64,000 nucleotides of DNA from Sphingomonas faeni (GCF_024273235.1 NZ_JANBVH010000025.1:1-64000), one strand, 5' to 3'; shown: positions 16,406 through 25,950, numbered from the stretch's first letter. The notes: generated from the sequence alone by a model not told the origin. Translations and numbers: made by a program.

Positions 16406-17359
16406 CTACCGCTTGAACCAGTGTCGCATGGAGAAATAGGCCACGACGCCCGCCGCGATCACCGCACAGGCGCCGGCGATCGCATCGAACGCCCAGGGCT
16501 CCTCGGCATAGGGCAGCCCCTTCACGTTCATGCCGTACAGCCCGGTGAGAAACGTCAGCGGCAGGAACACCAGCGCCGCCACCGAGATGATCAGCGAGCG
16601 GTTGTCGATCTGTTCGGCGCGCAGGTCGGTCAGCGTCTCGTGGACCAGCGCGGCGCGCTCGCGGATCGATTCGAGTTCCTCCGCCATCCGCGCGGCCCGG
16701 TCCGCCGCTGCCGCCAGATGCAGTCGGTCGTCGTCGGCGAGCCAGTCGCCCGGCAATGCCGCCAGCTTCTCCAGCGCCGCACGTTGGGGGCTGAGGAAGC
16801 GTTTGTAGCCGATCGCCGCCACGCGGACCTTGCTGACGGTGCGACGCAGTTCGAACACGCGGTTGGCGTCGAGCTGTTCCTCGCAATCGTCGAGCTGGTC
16901 GCCAAGCGACGCGACGTCGGGGTCGAGGTCGGTGGTGATCTCGGTCGCGAACGCGGCGATCAGGTCCCCCGGATCGCGCACCTCGTGGCGCTCGACCATC
17001 TTTTCGACCTCGGCGACCGCGATCAACGGCTTCCGCGTGACAGAATAGACTCGGCCCTTCACCGCCCAGATCCGTACCGACGCCAGCATATCGGAGGTGT
17101 CGAGTTCCTCGTGCGAACGCCCGCGCAGGTTGACGAACGCACCGTCGCCGACCGCTTCGCAGCGCGGCCGGGTCTCGGTCGCGGTCAGCGCGTCGACCAC
17201 ATAGTCGAGCAGCCTGGCCTCGTCGCGCAGCCACGTTTGCGCGTGCTCGGCGGTGGTCGACAGGTGCACCCAGACGAGATCGGCGGTGCAGTCGAGGGCT
17301 TGCTTCACGTCGATCCGCGCGGCCTTGCCGTCGGTGACGCGAAAGCCGAACCCGCTCAC
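16406..17359 (-). CDS. zntB: CorA/ZntB-family metal ion transporter
   Basis: About 317 residues. A large cytosolic domain rich in charged helices is followed by two C-terminal transmembrane helices. The family signature is YGMN (LTGLYGMNVKGLPYAEEPWA), the GMN loop that selects the ion at the pore. The pattern fits ZntB-type zinc transport more than CorA magnesium transport, but the substrate cannot be fixed from sequence. GTG 17359 follows a GAGCGAG sequence; ATG 17392 inside the upstream gene is an alternative. The gene overlaps or abuts the end of the siroheme-synthase-like gene. Confidence 0.85.
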   Translation of the reverse strand: MSGFGFRVTDGKAARIDVKQALDCTADLVWVHLSTTAEHAQTWLRDEARLLDYVVDALTATETRPRCEAVGDGAFVNLRGRSHEELDTSDMLASVRIWAVKGRVYSVTRKPLIAVAEVEKMVERHEVRDPGDLIAAFATEITTDLDPDVASLGDQLDDCEEQLDANRVFELRRTVSKVRVAAIGYKRFLSPQRAALEKLAALPGDWLADDDRLHLAAAADRAARMAEELESIRERAALVHETLTDLRAEQIDNRSLIISVAALVFLPLTFLTGLYGMNVKGLPYAEEPWAFDAIAGACAVIAAGVVAYFSMRHWFKR

Positions 17360-17372
17360 CGCACCATCTCGC

Positions 17373-18260
17373 TCACAGGGCCATCTCGACATCGACCGAT
17401 AGGCCGGTGCCGGGATCGCTCGGCATCGCCTCGCACAGCCGCGCGGCATCTGCGCGCGCGCGGTCGAGGATCGCCGCAGGCACGTCGGGGCGGTGATAGA
17501 CCCGGTCGGCGCTCGCCAGCGCCCGCGCCTGGCGCAGGGTGAGGTCGTCCGGATCGGTGGAGGTCAGGCGGATCACAACCTGCTCCCCTCCCTGGAAGGG
17601 AGGGGTTGGGGGTGGGTCGGTTGGTTGGGAGTCGGCATGGATATCAGCGGCCGACCCACCCCCTGCCCCTCCCTGCCAGGGAGGGGAGCCTGGTGTGGGT
17701 TGGGCCAGCCACGCGTCGACGTCATGCGTTGGTGAGAGTGGGTCGAGCATGCCGCCTGCCGCCATCGCCGTCGCCAGCGCGCGGCGGCGCTCGCCCATGT
17801 CGGGCCAGCGACGCCGCAACGCGCCACGTGCCGCCTGAAGAGCCAACGCCAGTTTTCCGAGGTCGGCCGGCACCAGCGCCTCCAGCCGCTGCCGCAACGC
17901 CGCCGCCAGCCCGGCCGACACGCCGCTCGTGCCGATCGCGATCAGCACCGGCGCACGGTCGACGATCGCGGGCAGCGTGAAGTCGCACAGCGCCGAACGG
18001 TCGACCGCATTGACGAGGATCCCCCGTGCCTTCAGCCGCGCGACCGCCGCCAGCGCCTCGTCCTCGTCGTCGATCGCGACGATCGCGAGCGACGCCGCGG
18101 CATCCTCGCCGACCACGTCCGCGCCCGCACGATCGAGCAGCCGCCGCTTAGCATCCGCCGCCTCGCCCTCGCCCAGCAGGATCACCGGGCGCCCCGCCAG
18201 CCTGACGAACAGCGGCAGGCTTTGTAGCGGGAGCGGTGCGGGGGTCACCGCTTGAGCCAT
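17373..18260 (-). CDS. Siroheme-synthase-like precorrin-2 dehydrogenase with embedded repeat
   Basis: A 295-residue protein. Residues about 1-190 match the CysG/Met8 N-terminal half: a Rossmann fold (VILLGEGEAADAKRRLLDRAG), then NAVDRSALCDFTLPAIVDRAP and IAIGTSGVSAGLAAALRQRLE, for NAD-dependent oxidation of precorrin-2 and iron chelation. The last ~65 residues (STDPDDLTLRQARALASADRVYH) look like only the first turn of a CobA/SUMT methyltransferase, which is otherwise missing. Between them lie about 36 residues encoded by palindromic repeat 17583-17688 without a frame break. It starts inside the end of lysA. Confidence 0.82.
   Translation of the reverse strand: MAQAVTPAPLPLQSLPLFVRLAGRPVILLGEGEAADAKRRLLDRAGADVVGEDAAASLAIVAIDDEDEALAAVARLKARGILVNAVDRSALCDFTLPAIVDRAPVLIAIGTSGVSAGLAAALRQRLEALVPADLGKLALALQAARGALRRRWPDMGERRRALATAMAAGGMLDPLSPTHDVDAWLAQPTPGSPPWQGGAGGGSAADIHADSQPTDPPPTPPFQGGEQVVIRLTSTDPDDLTLRQARALASADRVYHRPDVPAAILDRARADAARLCEAMPSDPGTGLSVDVEMAL
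17583..17688. repeat. Palindromic repeat family C inside the siroheme-synthase-like gene
   Basis: Outer arms are built on CTCCCCTCCCTGGAAGGGAG and CTCCCTGCCAGGGAGGGGAG with an inner GGGGGTGGGTCGG / CCGACCCACCCCC pair, 106 bases. Other copies at 25047-25156, 30101-30211 and 47345-47453 are intergenic. This copy is read in frame and gives a Gly/Pro/Gln-rich insert (PPWQGGAGGGS to PPPTPPFQGGE). Confidence 0.95.
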
Positions 18261-19507
18261 TCCGGCACGCGCTCGGCCGCCAGGATCGTCTCCGGGTGAA
18301 TCCGATCCGCGACCACCGCGAACCGGTCGCCATCGACCAGCACTTCGGGCACCAGCGCGCGACTGTTATAGGTCGAGGCCATCGTCGCGCCATAGGCGCC
18401 CGCGGTGCGGAACACGCCGAGATCGCCCGACTTCACCACGTCGATGTCGCGCCCCATCGCGAAGGTGTCGCCGGTCTCGCATACCGGCCCGGCGATGTTG
18501 GCGGTCATCCGTTCGCCGGTCGGCTCGACCGCGACGAAGTCGTGATACGCGTCGTACATCGCGACGCGCGCGAGGTCGTTCATCGCGGCATCGACGATCA
18601 CATACGGGTTCACGACGCCGGGCTTCACCCAGATCACCTCGGTCAGCAGCACGCCGGCATTGCCCGCAATCACGCGGCCGGGCTCGAACATGAGTTCGAC
18701 GTCCCAGTCGGCGGTCGCGCGCGCGACCATCGCGCCATAGTCGGCCGGGCTCGGCAGCACGTCGTTGGGCTTGTACGGTACGCCAAGGCCACCGCCGAGA
18801 TCGACGCGGCTGATCGTGTGACCCGCGGCCCGCAGTTCGGCGACCAGCTCGCCGATCCGCGCATAGGCCGCCTCGAGCGGCGCGAGATCGGCGAGTTGGC
18901 TGCCGATGTGGATCGCCACGCCGCGCAGGTCGAGCCCGTCATGCTGCGACAGGCGATCGAACATCGCCACCGCCTGGTCGATCGCGACGCCGAACTTGTT
19001 CTCCTTGCGCCCGGTCGAGATCTTGGCGTGCGTGCCGGCATCGACGTCGGGGTTCACGCGCAGCACCGCGGGTGCGCGCTCGCCGCGCGCGTGGGCGAGC
19101 GCGGCAAGGACCTCGCCCTCTTCCTCAAGCTCGAGATTGAACTGGCCGATCCCGGCGTCGAGCGCCTGCGCCAATTCGCGCCGCGTCTTGCCAACCCCCG
19201 AGAACACGATGTCCGACGCCGGAATCCCCGCCGCCAGCGCGCGCTGCATCTCGCCGGCCGAGACGACGTCGGCGCCGTAACCCTCGTCGGCGAGCACGCG
19301 CAGCACCGCGACGTTCGGGTTCGCCTTGATCGCGTAGGCGAGGTGGACGCGGCCGGCGGGCTTCAGCGCGTCGCGAAACACCTGCGCATGGCGGCGGAAC
19401 GTAGCGGTCGAATAGACATAGACGGGCGTGCCGACGGCTTCGGCGATCGCCGGCAGGGCGACGTCCTCGGCATGCATAACACCGTCACGATAGTCGAAAT
19501 GGTTCAT
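18245..19507 (-). CDS. lysA: Diaminopimelate decarboxylase
   Basis: A 420-residue fold-type III PLP enzyme that makes L-lysine from meso-diaminopimelate. The PLP lysine motif is VHLAYAIKANPN. The His/Gly-rich phosphate site is near FSGVGKTRREL and the VDLGGGLGVPY loop, and the C-terminal catalytic segment is near GPVCETGDTFAMGRD. Length and motifs are standard. The downstream siroheme-like gene overlaps its 3' end by 16 bases. The upstream small lipoprotein gene ends 11 bases before it, and argH lies beyond, giving an argH-lipoprotein-lysA order. Confidence 0.96.
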   Translation of the reverse strand: MNHFDYRDGVMHAEDVALPAIAEAVGTPVYVYSTATFRRHAQVFRDALKPAGRVHLAYAIKANPNVAVLRVLADEGYGADVVSAGEMQRALAAGIPASDIVFSGVGKTRRELAQALDAGIGQFNLELEEEGEVLAALAHARGERAPAVLRVNPDVDAGTHAKISTGRKENKFGVAIDQAVAMFDRLSQHDGLDLRGVAIHIGSQLADLAPLEAAYARIGELVAELRAAGHTISRVDLGGGLGVPYKPNDVLPSPADYGAMVARATADWDVELMFEPGRVIAGNAGVLLTEVIWVKPGVVNPYVIVDAAMNDLARVAMYDAYHDFVAVEPTGERMTANIAGPVCETGDTFAMGRDIDVVKSGDLGVFRTAGAYGATMASTYNSRALVPEVLVDGDRFAVVADRIHPETILAAERVPEWLKR

Positions 19508-19518
19508 GGATCAGGTCT

Positions 19519-19761
19519 TCAATTTGGCGGCGGCAGGTCGAACTCGTCGCTGCGTCGCTCGTCGGATTTGGTCAGCAGCTCGTCGCTGCGCTGCGGGCGT
19601 TGCTGCGTGGTGGGCGTGAGCAGCTCCGCGGCGGTAGGCTGGGTCTTCGCACCATAGGGCGCGACCGGGAGCGACTTGCCCTCCGCCGGGACGAGCCCGT
19701 CCGCTGCGCCGCAACCCGACAGTGCCAGCACCAGTCCCGCCAATCCTAGAAGCCGTTTCAT
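19519..19761 (-). CDS. Small lipoprotein between argH and lysA (LptM-like)
   Basis: An 80-residue protein with a lipoprotein signal, [20 protein letters not shown], with the lipobox LSGC at residues 15-18, followed by a Pro/Gln/Asp-rich tail. Short lipoproteins at this exact spot next to lysA in other bacteria (YifL/LptM) help LptD maturation; sharing of position and size suggests the same family, but the tail has no decisive motif. The start overlaps the argH stop (ATGA). Confidence 0.78.
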   Translation of the reverse strand: MKRLLGLAGLVLALSGCGAADGLVPAEGKSLPVAPYGAKTQPTAAELLTPTTQQRPQRSDELLTKSDERRSDEFDLPPPN

Positions 19762-21143
19762 GCCGTATCCCCCCGGGCTGCAAGGATCGCAGCGCGCACA
19801 TTGTCGGGCGCAGTGCCGCCGAAGCTGGTCCGGCTGGCGACCGACGCATCGACCGAGAGCACGCCGTACACGCGTTCGTCGATCCGCGCATCGATTGCCT
19901 TCAGATCCTCGATCGGCAACGCATCGAGCGCGACCTTGCGCTCCTCCGCCAGCTTCACCGCGCGCCCGGTCACATGATGCGCCTCGCGGAACGGCAGCCC
20001 CGCCTCGCGCACCAGCCAGTCGGCCAGATCGGTCGCGGTCGCAAAGCCGCTCTCGGCCAGCCCGCGCATCCGGTCGGTGCGGAACGTCGCGCTCTCGACC
20101 ATCCCGGTCATCGCCGCGATCGACAGCGCGAGCAGGTCGTGCGCCTCGAACACCGGCGGCTTGTCGTCCTGCATGTCCTTCGAATAGGCGAGCGGCAGGC
20201 CCTTCATCGTCACCATCAGCGCAGTCATGCAGCCGAGGATGCGGCCGGCATGCCCGCGCACCAACTCGGCCGCATCGGGATTGCGCTTCTGCGGCATGAT
20301 CGAGCTGCCGGTCGACCATTGATCGCTCAGCGCGACGAACCCGAACGGCTGTGACGCCCACAGCACGAACTCCTCGGCGAGCCGCGACAGGTGCAGCGAG
20401 GTCTGCGTCGCGGCGGTGAGATACTCGATCGCGAAGTCGCGGTCGCTGACGCCGTCGAGCGAATTGGTCATCGGGCCGTCGAAGCCAAGCGCGGTGGCAG
20501 TCATCTCGCGGTCGATCGGGAAGCCCGTCCCGGCGAGCGCAGCCGAGCCGAGCGGCGACCGGTTCATCCGTGCGCGGGCATCGGCGAAGCGCCCGACGTC
20601 GCGCGAGATCATCGCGTGATACGCCATCAGGTGATGGCCTAGCGTCACCGGCTGCGCAGACTGCAAATGCGTGAAGCCCGGCATGACGCTCGCCGCATGC
20701 TCTTCCGCCCGCGCGAGCAGTGCCGCCTGGAACCCGGCGAGCGCCGCCAGCGCCTGGTCGATCGCGTCGCGCACCCACAGCCGGAAGTCGGTCGCGACCT
20801 GATCGTTGCGCGAGCGTGCGGTGTGCAGCCGTCCCGCCACCGGGCCGATCGCGTCGGCGAGCCGCGCCTCGGTCTGCATGTGGATATCCTCGAGGACCAG
20901 ATCCTCCTCGACGCCGTGCTCGGCATAATGCGCCGCCACCGTGTCGAGCCCCGCCGCGATCGTCGCGGCATCCTCGGTCGAGACGATGCCCTGCTTGCCG
21001 AGCATCGCGACATGCGCCTTCGAGCCGGCAATATCCTGCTGCCAGAGGCGCTTGTCGAAGGGAATGGAGGCGTTTATCTCGCGCATGACCGCTGCCGGCC
21101 CCTCGGCGAACCGCCCACCCCACATCGAATTGGAACCGTCCAT
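19758..21143 (-). CDS. argH: Argininosuccinate lyase
   Basis: A 461-residue fumarase/aspartase-superfamily enzyme that splits argininosuccinate into arginine and fumarate. The start [12 protein letters not shown] is the usual ArgH N-terminus; [18 protein letters not shown] and the superfamily signature [12 protein letters not shown] are present. ATG 21143 is chosen with AGGA upstream; the frame extends further but into the tlpA-like gene. Its start codon shares the CATG tetranucleotide with the divergent tlpA-like start. Confidence 0.96.
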   Translation of the reverse strand: MDGSNSMWGGRFAEGPAAVMREINASIPFDKRLWQQDIAGSKAHVAMLGKQGIVSTEDAATIAAGLDTVAAHYAEHGVEEDLVLEDIHMQTEARLADAIGPVAGRLHTARSRNDQVATDFRLWVRDAIDQALAALAGFQAALLARAEEHAASVMPGFTHLQSAQPVTLGHHLMAYHAMISRDVGRFADARARMNRSPLGSAALAGTGFPIDREMTATALGFDGPMTNSLDGVSDRDFAIEYLTAATQTSLHLSRLAEEFVLWASQPFGFVALSDQWSTGSSIMPQKRNPDAAELVRGHAGRILGCMTALMVTMKGLPLAYSKDMQDDKPPVFEAHDLLALSIAAMTGMVESATFRTDRMRGLAESGFATATDLADWLVREAGLPFREAHHVTGRAVKLAEERKVALDALPIEDLKAIDARIDERVYGVLSVDASVASRTSFGGTAPDNVRAAILAARGDTA

Positions 21144-21771
21144 GTTCTCGCGTCCTGTGTTCAATTCGCTGCCGATCGCCTGTCTTGCCGGGATGGGCCT
21201 GCTGGTCGCCGGCTGCGATAGGAAATCGCCCGCGCCGGAGCAAGCAAACGTCGTCGCCACGAACACCGCGTCCGCCGACGAGGTCGCAGCCGGCCCTGCT
21301 CCGGACGAAGCGACCGGCCCTGCCGCCAGCGCGGAAAAGCTCGACCGCAGTCACAAGGGCGAAACCGGCCCGGCGGTCGCCTTCACCGCCCCCGATGGCA
21401 AGCCGGTCACGCTCGCGTCGTTCAAGGGCAAGCCGTTGCTGCTCAACCTGTGGGCGACCTGGTGTGCGCCGTGCGTCGCGGAAATGCCGACGCTCGATGC
21501 CGCCGCGAAGTCGATGGCCGGCAAGGTGCTGGTGATCGCGGTCAGCCAGGACATGCAGGGCGCAGAGAAGGTGACGCCGTTCTTCGCCGAGAAGAAGTTC
21601 ACGACGCTCAAGCCGTATCTCGATCCGAAGCTCGGCCTCAGCCTCGCCTATCAGGCGAATCTGCCGACCACGATCCTCTATGATTCGGCGGGCAAGGAAG
21701 TCTGGCGGATGACCGGCGGCTATGAATGGAACACGCCCGAAGCCGCAAAGCTGATCGCCGAGGCGTCGTAA
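21142..21771 (+). CDS. TlpA-like thioredoxin-fold lipoprotein
   Basis: About 209 residues. An N-terminal lipoprotein signal ends LLVAGC near residue 25, an Ala/Pro-rich linker follows, then a TlpA/ResA thioredoxin domain with the redox motif [13 protein letters not shown] and the cis-Pro loop LPTTILYD. It probably reduces or oxidises disulfides outside the inner membrane, for example during cytochrome c maturation. ATG 21142 overlaps the divergent argH start; ATG 21193 would remove the basic residue of the signal peptide. GGAA precedes the chosen start. Confidence 0.88.
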   Translation: MFSRPVFNSLPIACLAGMGLLVAGCDRKSPAPEQANVVATNTASADEVAAGPAPDEATGPAASAEKLDRSHKGETGPAVAFTAPDGKPVTLASFKGKPLLLNLWATWCAPCVAEMPTLDAAAKSMAGKVLVIAVSQDMQGAEKVTPFFAEKKFTTLKPYLDPKLGLSLAYQANLPTTILYDSAGKEVWRMTGGYEWNTPEAAKLIAEAS

Positions 21772-21888
21772 TTCGTCACGATGTGTAATGTGCCGACCCG
21801 CCTTGGTGACGAGCCAAAGGTTGATGGCGAGCCGGCACCGTATCCTAGGACAGATCGCCGTCCGGTGCACCCGATCACGCGGTCGTAA

Positions 21889-23427
21889 TCAGCGCCCGAT
21901 CCGATTGGCGAGCCACGTCGCCGCGGCTTCGGGGGTTTGCTTGTCCGTGTCGCGATCCACGCGATAATTGGCCGCGCGCATAGCCTCGACCGGGATTGAT
22001 CCGACCAAAGGCTTCAGCGCGGCAACGAACTTCGCGTCCCCTGCCCGTTTCGGTGCCACCATCAGGATCGCGTCATATCCCGGGATCGCCCGCCGTGGAT
22101 CGGTCAGCACGGTCAGGCCATCCGCCGCGATCCGCCCGTCCGACGAGAAGGCCGAGATCACGTCGACGTTCCCGCTCTCCAGCGCGCGGTACATGAAGGT
22201 CGGGCTGTACGGCGTCGTCTTGGCGAACCGCAGCGGATAGGCGCGCTTCACCGCCGCCCATTCGGGCCGCTCGAGAAACTCCAGGTCGCTGCCGAGCGTC
22301 ATCCCCGGCGCGGCCTTCACCAGATCGTCGAGGCTGGCGATTCCCTTGGCCTTGGCCTCCGCCCCCTTCATCGCGAAGGCATAGGCATTCTCGAACCCGA
22401 GCGAACCGATCAGCCCGACATCGTGCGCGCGCTTCGCCCAGTCGCCGATCGCCGCGACCATCGCGCCATGCTCGGGCACGTCGGTGCGCTTCATCTCGTT
22501 CGCCCAGATCGTCCCGGCATAATCGACATACACGTCGATATCCCCGCCCGAAAGCGCGCCGAACACCACCGCCGAGCCGAGCCCGTCGCGATACTCGACG
22601 GTGTAGCCCGCATGCTCCAGCCGATCGCCGATCAGCCGGGCGAGGATATATTGCTCGGAAAAGTTCTTCGCGCCGACCACCACCGTCCGGTCGCCGCCGC
22701 TCTTCGGCCACAGCGGCACGGTCGCCACCGCGGTTCCCGCCAGCAACATGACGGCGCTGGCGATCCACAACCACCGCCGCCGCGCGCGGATGCCGTATTC
22801 GATCCCGCCGATCAGCGCGTCGACCGCCAGCGCCAACGCCGCCGCCGATATGCAGCCGGCCAGCACCAGCGCCCAGTTCTGCGTCTGCAATCCGGCGAAG
22901 ATCATGTCGCCGAGACTCGGCTGACCCACGGTGGTCGACAACGTCGCCGCCCCGATCGTCCACACCGCCGCGGTCCGGATGCCGGCGATCAGCACCGGCG
23001 CGACCAGGGGCGCCTCGACCAGCCGCAGCTTCTGCGCGGGCGTCATGCCGACCGCGTCCGCCGCCTGGATGACCGCCGGATCGATGCCCTGCAAACCCGC
23101 CACCGCATTCCGGATGATCGGCAGCAACGCATATAGCGTCAGCGCGATCAGCGACGGCAGGAAGCCGAGCGCGGGGATGCCGCCGCCGACGAGCGTGGAG
23201 AGACTGAGCAACAGCGGATAGAACAGGGCGAGCAGCGCAAGGCTCGGGATCGTCTGTACCAGGCTGGCAAACCCGAGCGACACGCGCGCCACGGTCGCGT
23301 TACGCGCGGACCAGATTCCCAGCGGCAGGCTGATCGCGATCCCCAGCAGCAGTGCCGAGGCCGACAACAGCACATGCGCGGCGAGCAACGGCGGCACGCG
23401 GCCGAGTGCCTCGATAAATGCGCTCAC
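21889..23427 (-). CDS. Osmoprotectant ABC transporter: fused permease and substrate-binding protein
   Basis: A 512-residue fusion. Residues about 1-215 are a BPD-type permease (SLVQTIPSLALLALFYPLL, then the EAA-like loop DPAVIQAADAVGMTPAQKL). After a further membrane span comes an OpuAC-type binding domain starting VVVGAKNFSEQYILARLIG, with DVYVDYAGTIWANEM and DLEFLERPEWAAVKRAY. Such fusions import glycine betaine, choline or related quaternary amines. It starts with GTG overlapping the ATPase stop (GTGA), so the two form an operon. The ligand is not decided by sequence alone. Confidence 0.9.
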   Translation of the reverse strand: MSAFIEALGRVPPLLAAHVLLSASALLLGIAISLPLGIWSARNATVARVSLGFASLVQTIPSLALLALFYPLLLSLSTLVGGGIPALGFLPSLIALTLYALLPIIRNAVAGLQGIDPAVIQAADAVGMTPAQKLRLVEAPLVAPVLIAGIRTAAVWTIGAATLSTTVGQPSLGDMIFAGLQTQNWALVLAGCISAAALALAVDALIGGIEYGIRARRRWLWIASAVMLLAGTAVATVPLWPKSGGDRTVVVGAKNFSEQYILARLIGDRLEHAGYTVEYRDGLGSAVVFGALSGGDIDVYVDYAGTIWANEMKRTDVPEHGAMVAAIGDWAKRAHDVGLIGSLGFENAYAFAMKGAEAKAKGIASLDDLVKAAPGMTLGSDLEFLERPEWAAVKRAYPLRFAKTTPYSPTFMYRALESGNVDVISAFSSDGRIAADGLTVLTDPRRAIPGYDAILMVAPKRAGDAKFVAALKPLVGSIPVEAMRAANYRVDRDTDKQTPEAAATWLANRIGR

Positions 23428-24197
23428 GATACCAGCGCCTGCAAGCGTTCGGCCTGCGCGCGCGGGACCTGGACCAGCGCCTGCGCATCGTCGCCACCCT
23501 TGCCCGAGACCAGTTCGGCCGGCGTCGCATCGGCGACGATCCGCCCGGCCTTCATCACCAGCACCCGGTCGGCGAGCAGCAACGCCTCCGCCATGTCGTG
23601 CGTCACCAGGATCGTGGTCAGGCCGAGCCGGTCGTGCAGGTCGCGTATCCGCGTACCGAGCGCATCGCGCGTCACCGGATCGAGCGCGCCGAACGCCTCG
23701 TCGAGCAGCAGCAGCTTCGCCCCCGGCGCGAGCGCGCGGGCGATGCCGACACGCTGCCGCTGGCCGCCCGACAGCGCATCCGGCATCCGCCCGGCGATAT
23801 CGCGCGGCAGATCGACCAGATCGAGCAGGTCGCCGACCTTCGCCTCTTCCCCGCGCCCCGCGATCCGCAATCCGATCGCGATGTTCTCGGCGATCGTCAT
23901 GTGCGGGAACAGGCCGATATTCTGGAACACGTAACCGATCCGGCGGCGCAGTTCGGGCGCGGGCTCGGCGGCGACGTCTGCGCCGTCGATCGTCACGCGG
24001 CCCTCGCTCGGCTCGACCAGCCGGTTGATCGTCTTGAGCAGCGTCGACTTGCCCGAACCGGACGTCCCGACCAGCGCGACGAACGCGCCGCGCGCGATAT
24101 CCAGCGAGACCGCGTCGACCGCGATCGTCGACCCGTAGGTCTTGGTGACGCGTTCGAAAGCCAACACGAGGTCGGGCGCTGGCAAATTGTCTGGCAT
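23424..24197 (-). CDS. Osmoprotectant ABC transporter ATP-binding protein
   Basis: About 257 residues. Walker A is GTSGSGKST, the Q-loop region IGYVFQNIGLFPHMT, the signature LSGGQRQRVG, Walker B LLLLDEAFGALD, and the H-loop TILVTHD. The FQNIGLFPHMT form is typical of OpuCA/ProV-like importers, matching the neighbouring fused permease/binding protein. ATG 24197 (MPDNLP) is chosen; ATG 24221 is an alternative. No CBS regulatory domains follow. Confidence 0.92.
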   Translation of the reverse strand: MPDNLPAPDLVLAFERVTKTYGSTIAVDAVSLDIARGAFVALVGTSGSGKSTLLKTINRLVEPSEGRVTIDGADVAAEPAPELRRRIGYVFQNIGLFPHMTIAENIAIGLRIAGRGEEAKVGDLLDLVDLPRDIAGRMPDALSGGQRQRVGIARALAPGAKLLLLDEAFGALDPVTRDALGTRIRDLHDRLGLTTILVTHDMAEALLLADRVLVMKAGRIVADATPAELVSGKGGDDAQALVQVPRAQAERLQALVS

Positions 24198-24250
24198 CTG
24201 CGCGCAGGATGCGGGAAACATACCGGAAAATCAAATATGAGAGGGATGCC

Positions 24251-25042
24251 ATGAGCGAGCAGAGCATTTTCATCACCGGCGGCGGTTCGGGGATTGGCCG
24301 CGCCACCGCGCTGCTGTTCGCGCGCAAGGGCTGGCGCGTCGGTCTCGCCGACGTCAACGTCGCCGGGCTGGCCGAAACCGCCGCGCTGCTCCCCGAGGGG
24401 ATGGCGTCCACCTACCAGATGGACGTGCGCGACCGCGAGGCGTGGGTGGCCTGCCTCGACGCATTCGTCGCCACCACCGGCGGGCGGCTCGACGTGCTGT
24501 TCAACAATGCCGGGATCGGCTCGGGCGGGCCGCTTGCGGATACCGACTTCGCCGAGATCGACCGCGTGATTGCGATCAATCTGGTCGGCGCGCTGAACGG
24601 CGCGCGGATCGGCCATGCCTATCTCAAGCGCACGCCCGGATCCTGCCTGCTCAACACCGCGTCGGCGTCGGCGATCTACGGCTCGTCCGGCCTCGCGCCC
24701 TATTCCGCGACCAAGTTCGGCATCCGCGCGATCACCGAGGCGCTCGACGGCGAATGGGCGGCGGACGGTATCAAGGTACGCTCGATCGTGCCGAGCTTCA
24801 TCGACACGCCGCTGCTGGATTCCGCTGCGGGAAAGACCAATCACTCGATCCGCGAGACGGTGACCGGCGCGGGCCTGGAACTGACCGGGGTGGACAAGGT
24901 CGCCGAGGCCGCCTGGGCCGCGGTCCACGGCGACAGGATCCACACCTATGTGGGGAAGACCGCCCACCGCATGGCCTTTGCGGCACGATGGATGCCGGGC
25001 GCGCTCCGCAAACGCATGCGCCGCAGCATGACGCGGGGGTAA
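24251..25042 (+). CDS. Short-chain dehydrogenase/reductase
   Basis: A 263-residue classical SDR. The cofactor motif is TGGGSGIGRA, the structural NNAG is present, the catalytic Ser lies in the TASASAIYG region, and the active site YSATK follows. The substrate is unknown. GAGGGATGCC before ATG 24251 supports the start. It diverges from the osmoprotectant transporter, and a family C repeat follows it. Confidence 0.92.
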   Translation: MSEQSIFITGGGSGIGRATALLFARKGWRVGLADVNVAGLAETAALLPEGMASTYQMDVRDREAWVACLDAFVATTGGRLDVLFNNAGIGSGGPLADTDFAEIDRVIAINLVGALNGARIGHAYLKRTPGSCLLNTASASAIYGSSGLAPYSATKFGIRAITEALDGEWAADGIKVRSIVPSFIDTPLLDSAAGKTNHSIRETVTGAGLELTGVDKVAEAAWAAVHGDRIHTYVGKTAHRMAFAARWMPGALRKRMRRSMTRG

Positions 25043-25046
25043 TAAT

Positions 25047-25156
25047 CCCCCCTCCCTGGAAGGGAGGGGCAGGGGGTGGGTCGGCTTCCGCATACCCGAA
25101 CCTCTCGAGGCTCAAGCCGACCTACCCACCCCCAACCCCTCCCTTTCAGGGAGGGG
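25047..25156. repeat. Palindromic repeat family C between the SDR gene and phhB
   Basis: Arms CCCCTCCCTGGAAGGGAGGG and CCCCTCCCTTTCAGGGAGGG with the inner GGGGGTGGGTCGG / CCCACCCCC pair. It lies between convergent genes. Confidence 0.93.
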
Positions 25157-25170
25157 CGAAAGAGAAGAAC

Positions 25171-25467
25171 TCAAACGTCCCCCACGATCGCATCGATCGC
25201 CTCGGCCATCTCGATATCCCGCGGGCTCAGGCCTCCCGCATCGTGCGTCGTCAGCAGGATCTCCACCCGGTTCCACACGTTCTTCCACTCCGGATGGTGG
25301 TTCGCCCGCTCGGCGATCAGCGCGACCTGCGTCATGAAGCCGAACGCCTCGACGAAATCCGCGAACACGATCGTCCGCGTGATCGCATCGCGCGCATCGT
25401 CGTAATCCCACTCGTCCAGCCCATCGAGCGCCTCGGCCCGCTCGGTCTCGTTCAGCGCTTCGATCAT
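25171..25467 (-). CDS. phhB: Pterin-4a-carbinolamine dehydratase
   Basis: A 98-residue protein with the complete PCD fold. The active-site block is [21 protein letters not shown] followed by [16 protein letters not shown], with the two adjacent His and the later His of the catalytic site. It dehydrates 4a-hydroxytetrahydropterin made by aromatic amino acid hydroxylases. No hydroxylase gene is next to it here. GGGAGAG precedes ATG 25467. Confidence 0.95.
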   Translation of the reverse strand: MIEALNETERAEALDGLDEWDYDDARDAITRTIVFADFVEAFGFMTQVALIAERANHHPEWKNVWNRVEILLTTHDAGGLSPRDIEMAEAIDAIVGDV

Positions 25468-25515
25468 CGGGCTCTCCCTTGCCGCCACAGTTCGCCACCG
25501 ACTATGGCTGCTGGC

Positions 25516-25950
25516 ATGAGCGGGCAAGCAGCAATCCACGGCCGAGACCTCGGGGAAGCCCCCGACGCCGACACGATCGAGGCGATTTGCCGCGCGACGA
25601 TCGCCAGGCTCCCCGCGCAGTTCGCCCAGCATCTCGGCGACATCGTCTTCGCGGTCGAGGAGTATGCTGACGACGAGACGCTCGCCGCGCTCGGGCTGGA
25701 GCACCCGCTAGACCTGTCGGGCCTGTACCACGGCCGCCCGCTCGGCGAAAAATCGTCGATGGACTCGGGCGCGATGCCCGACCGCATCGTCCTCTATCGT
25801 CGCGCGATCCTGGAGGAATGGATCGAGACCGGGGTCCGTCTCGACGACCTCGTCGCCCACGTCACGATCCATGAGATCGGCCATCATTTCGGCCTCAGCG
25901 ACGACGACATGCACACGCTGGAAGATTCCGCAGAAGACTCGCCGACGTGA
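25516..25950 (+). CDS. Minimal zinc metalloprotease-like protein (Zincin_1 family)
   Basis: A 144-residue protein of the small metallopeptidase family PF06262. The zinc motif is [13 protein letters not shown] near the C-terminus, giving HExxH plus the distal Asp. No signal peptide or membrane segment is seen, so it is likely cytosolic. ATG 25516 is chosen; ATG 25504 is in frame just upstream. Its end overlaps the ccmA start by 4 bases (GTGA), so it is transcribed with ccmAB, although a role in cytochrome maturation is only a guess. Confidence 0.88.
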   Translation: MSGQAAIHGRDLGEAPDADTIEAICRATIARLPAQFAQHLGDIVFAVEEYADDETLAALGLEHPLDLSGLYHGRPLGEKSSMDSGAMPDRIVLYRRAILEEWIETGVRLDDLVAHVTIHEIGHHFGLSDDDMHTLEDSAEDSPT

